64,000 bases of DNA from Ligula intestinalis (taxonomy: Eukaryota; Platyhelminthes; Cestoda; Diphyllobothriidea; Diphyllobothriidae): positions 42,938,024 to 43,002,023 of the forward strand of contig JAYGXS010000004.1 of the NCBI GenBank assembly GCA_036362985.1, given 5' to 3'. The notes under the pieces are model-generated. The model was not told the DNA's origin, ran no database searches, and was given only the letters and a program-made list of their open reading frames with translations. This document shows positions 59,215-64,000 of the stretch, in pieces. Position numbers and translations under genes: made by a program. Positions within the stretch are counted from its first letter, which is position 1; every line of letters starts with the position of its first letter.

Positions 59215-59530
59215 AAGCGCACAGATGCAACAAAGCCCCTCCATATTCCCCCACAACCGATCATATGGTTGATGCGCTGGACTAACACGGGCGTCCGATC
59301 GGAGCACAGCAGGCGTTATTGGGAATATGCACTTACATCATGTTAGCCACTTGCACCTGATCCCGCTTCCGGTCTTCTTGGCTCTGTCTGGATAGCGGGA
59401 ATATTTGGTGCGGGAAGAGGGAGTGCGGTAGATGCTGCGCAAGCCTACTATCACCTAAAACTAATCTAGCGTAAGTCCCCGTCCCTGCATCGCCTAGTTG
59501 TGGAGCACACGGTGGACATCGCCGGAAGCG
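59215..59530. repeat. Direct repeat copy 2
   Basis: GATGCGCTGGACTAACA, CACTTGCACCTGATCC, TTCCGGTCTTCTTGGCTCTG and CACGGTGGACATCGCCGG, about 900 bp from copy 1 in the same direction. Confidence 0.65.
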
Positions 59531-60285
59531 ACGCTCAATCTCTCGAGTGCGGTACGCAACAGGTGTAGGCAGTAGCCACGTCGCCTACCCACAGAGGGAA
59601 GACAGAGTGAGGTCTCTCCTGGGAGTTCTTCATGAGACGCTCGAACCTATCACAAAGGGTTACCAGTAGTGACCTGGAAGGTTACCAACTGACGATAAAA
59701 CTCCAGGCCTCACAATACTGAGAGTCGGAACACAAGGACTCTTTACAGTGACATGTATGACCTTGTCACTTGGGAAGAATTTGTGAACCCAGAAAAAGAG
59801 CGTTGTACTTGTGGATGTAGGGACCCCTTCGAGTGTGAAATAAGTGGACGGGCCGTTTGGACTCGCCCACGCCTACCCCAAGTGGTGGGGAATAGTGATT
59901 ATTGGGACGCAGATGACCGCAGCCGATAACGACGTACAGACGCGAGTACTTTTTAATTTGAGTCAACAGAAAAAGTAGCAAGGTCGCATCGAACTCGAAT
60001 GGGAGAAAGAAAACGTGCGATACACCGAGGGTGCAGGCGTGGTGCCACCATTGCGCATAATTAACCTGAATCGGATATGCCACTGGTACACGAGTGGAGG
60101 GGCAGGAGTGTGTGACCCTGCCGAGGCTCTAGTGACTATAACACACTTAAGCTATTGCGGCAACCTAAAGACTTCAACCTAAATGAGTAAATGGATCTCA
60201 CCTTTTTCAGATGGCCTGGTGTCAACATTCATTACGATGTGGTTCGTGTGAAATAAGCTGGGTCTGCGTGGCATTAACGACAACG
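59531..60285. other. Intron 3, unassigned part
   Basis: Nothing recognised. Confidence 0.4.
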
Positions 60286-60412
60286 ACGAGGGAGAGCGGA
60301 ATGTCCTTTTCTGGCTTATTAGCTGTCATCAGCCAGCCATGTCCAGCAATGGGGGGTGACGACTACTCGAGGCTAGAACCCACGACCATCGCTTTAAAAA
60401 TTTAGCCTCGGG
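60286..60412 (-). repeat. Family A tRNA-like repeat, partial
   Basis: GGGAGAGCGGAATGTCC, TTCTGGCTTATTAGCTGTCA and GAGGCTAGAACCCACGACC match the left end and B-box side of the 52-kb copy. The A-box half is lost. Confidence 0.55.
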
Positions 60413-61357
60413 TGAGTACTGCCGTTTTCGATTTTGTACTTGTATACAGGGGCGCTCGCCGATGGCGTTACGGAGCGCTGGCATGTGTATGGCGCATTAA
60501 GCATCTTCTGTGTCTTTTTTATGCATGACGCGACAGCGCAATCTTCGCCTGCACCTATTCGACGTATTTAACGTCCTACCGACGTTTTTGTGGATCCGAG
60601 GCCGAAGAGGCGGACGTTTACGTCGTCCCATTGGACGGAAAGGGTTGACTACTACGAGCTGCTATACTGGTCATCGTAGTTCACGACGGTAACCTACTGT
60701 TTATGGCACATTTTCAATGACGCAATGAGTTGATGCAAAGGCTTTTCAGATCCTCCCTAACGGCCTGTGCTTTCAAGTTATTCAACGGGGTTGTTTGAAT
60801 CCGCTCTGATAATGCAAGTCTGATTGTAAATTCAAAACAGCATAGCTAAAAATGTACTGAAAAAATCTGGGCAGACAAAGTGGACTCGGAGACCGCCCCT
60901 GTGTGCAGAATGATTACATCCAGGAATATCTCTCAAGGATGCATGACTAAAACTGTTCAGAATGGCTACTTTGGGATTGCTGGTCGTCCTTATGCAGTTA
61001 TACCCCGACAATTGACAATGAAAACCTCAACAAAGATCAGACAGATCAGAGGCATGGCTAGAATACGCCTACCCCGCGTCATAGGTTTTCGATGTTGGTG
61101 CGGGGTTGTGGGTAACGGGTAGACTAAATGATGAGTCACTAGTCGGCAGGTGCGGGTCGTCTGCATTACTGCTCGAGAAGGGAGGCCGGCACCAACAGCC
61201 CCCACTGTCTCACAATCAGCTATGCTGACCGGAAAATGCATTCTGAACAACTTTATATGTCTGAGTTCAACTGCTCACACATCCTTATGACACGGATGGA
61301 AGGGGGATTATGCGGGCCAATAAAAAAGACGTGCCTACGGCAGCTTCTTCTCATTAC

Positions 61358-61410
61358 TCTGGCCAGCATATTCATTGAAGAACAAAGAGAAATAATCTCA
61401 TTTTTCCACC
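61358..61410 (-). CDS. Exon 3: 53-nt helical micro-exon
   Basis: The acceptor cccggcgtccctacag precedes 61410, and the donor is AGA|GTAATG. GG completes the G left by exon 2, then 17 codons read WKNEIISLCSSMNMLAR and end in phase 0, matching exon 4. The peptide continues the helix of exon 2 and leads into VEHSRLKKL of exon 4. It is short and 19 kb from exon 4, so it rests on phase and helix continuity. A longer reading through later donors is possible. Confidence 0.6.
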
Positions 61411-63227
61411 CTGTAGGGACGCCGGGTTCGGGGTGGGAGAGTAAGCATAACACTGAAACCAACGAGGTGTCTTTTTCAGTAGAGCGGCAATCAGGCCAAG
61501 GAGAGAAAATGGCTTACGAGAGTTAAAAGGAGTAAGTCGCTGTAACAATGTGCGCGCAACTTATTAACTCCGAAGGACAACACTTCTGAGTGTAAAGAAC
61601 CCACAAAAATAAGCTTATAGCAAGATGGCTAGTCCCCGTCGAAAAAAAAAAGTCATCATCCCAGGAAGGCAAGCATGACTTGTAATTATTTCCGTCATAG
61701 TCAATTGGCACAATGCATAAACTTCCCCTCGCACTCCTATCATACTGCAACGACAAGTTAAAAACATTGGAAGACTACCGTTGACACCTTTATTAACGTG
61801 ACATGCCACGCACGTGTCAAACTTCAACTCACATGAACTAGACTTCCTTCATTTGGATCAGCCCGAATCTTGTATGCCTCGCATGTCTGTTGCGTCCCCA
61901 TTTTTGTCATACGCGAAAGCGTAATCCTCGCCTGCACTTGATTACCATGTACCGCCTACTTTACTGACGAGTTTATTCGGATATGTGGTTTGGGAGACTG
62001 AAGGTGTCCTGCTCTTCTAAAGTTTAGTTACTGCCGCCAAATAGACATGATATTGAAAACATAAGTACTATACACTAGCACCAACTGGAATTTCAAATGC
62101 ACAGAAGTTCCTAAAAAGAGACCACAGATTTTAGTGGATCAGTAAGACAGGAGCCCTTGTTGAAGCCCTGATATTTGGCCGGCTACAGTGAAATGAGTGT
62201 AGGGTTTTTTGCAAGACAAGCGACTAGGATTTGGGAGTAAAGACTTGGTAAGGAAAATAATTACAAAGCCGGGTATAGTTGGATAACTGTTCGTGTCGTT
62301 GTCAACCAGCTGGGAAGACACGTTTGACAGTTGGTCTTTGAGCAGTTAGTGCACAAGACATCTGGCTTTTGCCACATACAATGGTATCAGTGCGTAACGA
62401 GACTTATAAACCCTGCGATAGAACTGAAACAGTGTAATATATAGGTTTCCGCGTGGCAGTTCAACCGTCCGTACCGACGACGTGCACTGTGTGCTCTACA
62501 GTAGGGTAGTGCAGGGACTGACCCGCGCTGGATTATAATGAGGGTGGACTTGCCCTGCATCTACTTCGCTCTTTCACCACTTCCCAACCTGAACCCTTGT
62601 CAAGACAAATTTATGAATATCGGAGATGAAAGAAAGGGCCATACCGATCAGGAAAACAAATTAGAATTGGAGAGTGGTTTCGGAGCCCAGCTGGGAGGGA
62701 GTGCCATAAAGGCCACATTAAAAAGGAGTCATTGCAGCCTGACTCTCAGTCGCTAGTCGGCTACTCCTCACAAAACACACTGGACTGACCAGACGGGTTG
62801 AGTCTCCCGTCTTTTGGAAACCTTCCAAGCCACGGCTTTTAGCGCCCCGTGATAACTTCAAGCGCATCAGATTTAGGAACGTGCGCTGAGTCGTCGACCT
62901 CTCTTTCTCTCTCTTTCCCACCTCCAGCATCAAGCTACCGTCCGAGCCGATAGTGGCGGGCACAGTGACTGACACGACCGGCCAGGTCTCCCTAGGATTT
63001 TTTTCGTATTTTGGTGCTTCTCGCAAAAATCCTACTCTTTAAGAGATCGGAGAGACGGCCAGCAGTACCTGTCTTTCACCTTTCTAATGAATATCACCAA
63101 ACGCATACAAATTGATGCCCGAAGAATATTAATAAACGCACTATTGAGTGATTATCAAAGTGCTAAAATTTGATGATACCAGCAGAGTTCGAACTTGCCA
63201 TATGAATATAAAAGTTGCAGAACTTAC
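61411..63227. other. Intron 2, unassigned
   Basis: 62800-62960 shares CCACGGCTTTTAGCG with 13612-13640, so it is at least partly repetitive. The open minus-strand frame there has no pyrimidine tract and does not fit the phase between exons 2 and 3. Confidence 0.4.
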
Positions 63228-63281
63228 CTTGGTCTATCTGAGAGGTTAGACTAGCCAGGGAAACCACCTCCTCCTTGAGTT
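63228..63281 (-). CDS. Exon 2: 54-nt helical micro-exon
   Basis: The acceptor tgatattttctatctttcag and the donor CAAG|GTAAGT are both near-consensus. AA completes the A of exon 1 (AAA, Lys), 17 codons read LKEEVVSLASLTSQIDQ, and a G is left. The peptide is a clean amphipathic helix. The exon is 54 nt with the same split phase on both sides, so it could be a frame-neutral cassette. Confidence 0.8.
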
Positions 63282-63404
63282 CTGAAAGATAGAAAATATC
63301 AGTTACCCATGGCAACGGAGGGAAATAAAATAAACATATGGCACTGCCAGTTGAGATATCAGAACTTCCATTTTAAGAGAGCAAAATGCGTGCAGTAGAC
63401 TTAC

Positions 63405-63687
63405 TACTAAGAAGCTTTTTTGGTTGTAACATGGTTTCGTACCGCCGAAGATGTCGTCCAACTTTAATCCAAAGTTCGTCGAGCTCGTCGAGGAGTCGAG
63501 CGAAGTTGCGACCCATATCGGAACGACAGTTGGTCCGTTTTGAGGAGGAGCAACCTTCGTCGTGCGCTTCTAGTGGGAGAGAAACTGACAGAGCGCGGTT
63601 TGGCCTCGTTGCAAGAAGCAGCTGATCACTAACAGCGTGAATCCTGTGGAAATTTGGTTCCCTAGAACGGTATCCATCAAGGTGTTC
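63405..63687 (-). CDS. Exon 1 of the visible part: spectrin-repeat-like helices
   Basis: The acceptor ttgtattcattttag and the donor TTAGTA|GTAAGT are strong. It is 283 nt, read in phase 0, with one base left over. It encodes EHLDGYRSREPNFHRIHAVS leading to DQLLLA, then a Ser/Cys-rich insertion, then ARLLDELDELWIKVGRHLRR and YETMLQPKKLL. The LDELDELW element resembles helix B to C of spectrin repeats. The acceptor shows that more exons lie upstream, beyond 64000 or in the last 300 bases, where I saw none. Confidence 0.78.
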
Positions 63688-64000
63688 CTAAAATGAATAC
63701 AAATAAACATGAAAATAGTGATGCTTGTTAAATGCTTAAAAATCTGCCTTAAATTACCGAGCGCTTAAATTTGTCTGAACTGTAGTAAATTTTGGATTAA
63801 GATGTGTAGGGTTCCTTTTGCTTCAAACTCAGTACATTTGTGTCAAGCCCTCTAATGATAGCTAGATAAAAAGTCGAATACGTGAACATTATGTGCTTAC
63901 ACGTAGAAGCTGCGCAGAGAATGCATAATTTTCAGGCTTGTATACTGTCCTCATGACCAACTACGTAACTGCATTGAAGGCTAATAACTGCCGAAGTAAT

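Larger units (their letters stand above)
5107..63687 (-). other. Twelve-exon spectrin-repeat-like / KASH-like membrane protein gene, 3' part (overview)
   Basis: Seen: twelve minus-strand open segments, each with a good AG acceptor and (except the last) a GT donor. The split codons fit at every junction: A|AA, G|GG, phase 0, phase 0, C|GC, AG|C, TT|A, phase 0, phase 0, AG|G, phase 0. Exons are 63405-63687, 63228-63281, 61358-61410, 41796-42110, 34134-34485, 20917-21004, 19095-19589, 14535-14826, 14208-14438, 12969-13141, 8702-9035 and 5107-5631. They join into 1,064 codons plus a stop. Known: nesprins combine spectrin repeats, disordered linkers and a C-terminal KASH tail that crosses the outer nuclear membrane and binds SUN proteins in the perinuclear space. 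Inferred: this gene is of that class. The start codon and N-terminal domains lie beyond 63687. Alternatives are another tail-anchored coiled-coil protein or a giant cytoskeletal linker. Small extra exons could have been missed. Confidence 0.8.

Noticed and set aside
62718..63026. 102-codon minus-strand frame as an exon between exons 2 and 3
   Set aside because: The acceptor lacks a pyrimidine tract, the phase is wrong and part of the sequence is repeated near 13.6 kb.

Overview
This is eukaryotic, repeat-rich DNA at intermediate GC with no bacterial gene organisation. Small exons sit in kilobase-scale introns full of decayed CR1/L2-, RTE- and jockey-like retrotransposons, mariner-type DNA elements, foldback MITEs and tRNA-like repeats. 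That composition suggests a flatworm, most likely a tapeworm. This is an inference from the repeat families I recognise and was not checked by a search. A 10-N block inside a (GTG)n tract shows an assembly gap.

The main content is one minus-strand gene that I assembled by hand from splice sites. Twelve exons run from 63687 down to a stop at 5107. Each has a pyrimidine-rich AG acceptor (the last has none because it ends the gene) and a GT donor, and the reading phase is compatible at all eleven junctions. The joined frame is 3,195 nt (1,064 codons plus stop). The 5' end lies beyond the window. The protein has helical, spectrin-repeat-like segments at each end (exons 1-4 and 9-11), a Ser/Pro/acidic disordered middle (exons 5-8), and a C-terminal tail of basic patch, one 17-residue membrane segment and a short Cys- and PPP-containing end. 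This is the layout of nesprin/SYNE-type KASH proteins, which sit in the outer nuclear membrane and bind SUN proteins. The gene is well supported; the nesprin/KASH identity is a reasoned proposal.

Layout: 1-5106 lies downstream of the gene and holds a tandem dimer, a truncated CR1/L2 copy and tRNA-like repeats. 5107-21004 carries seven exons (E12 to E6) with a foldback MITE, RTE and jockey-like pieces and a mariner remnant in the introns. 21005-34133 is a 13-kb intron with a second jockey-like fragment, a 1.55-kb TA-flanked element and a tRNA-like retroinsertion containing a perfect 53-bp palindrome. 34134-42110 carries exons 5 and 4, with a 1-kb inverted duplication between them. 42111-61357 is a 19-kb intron with an antisense CR1/L2 element. 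61358-64000 carries exons 3 to 1.

No intact transposon, rRNA gene, CRISPR array or confident functional tRNA gene was found. Coding sequence makes up about 5 percent of the gene span.
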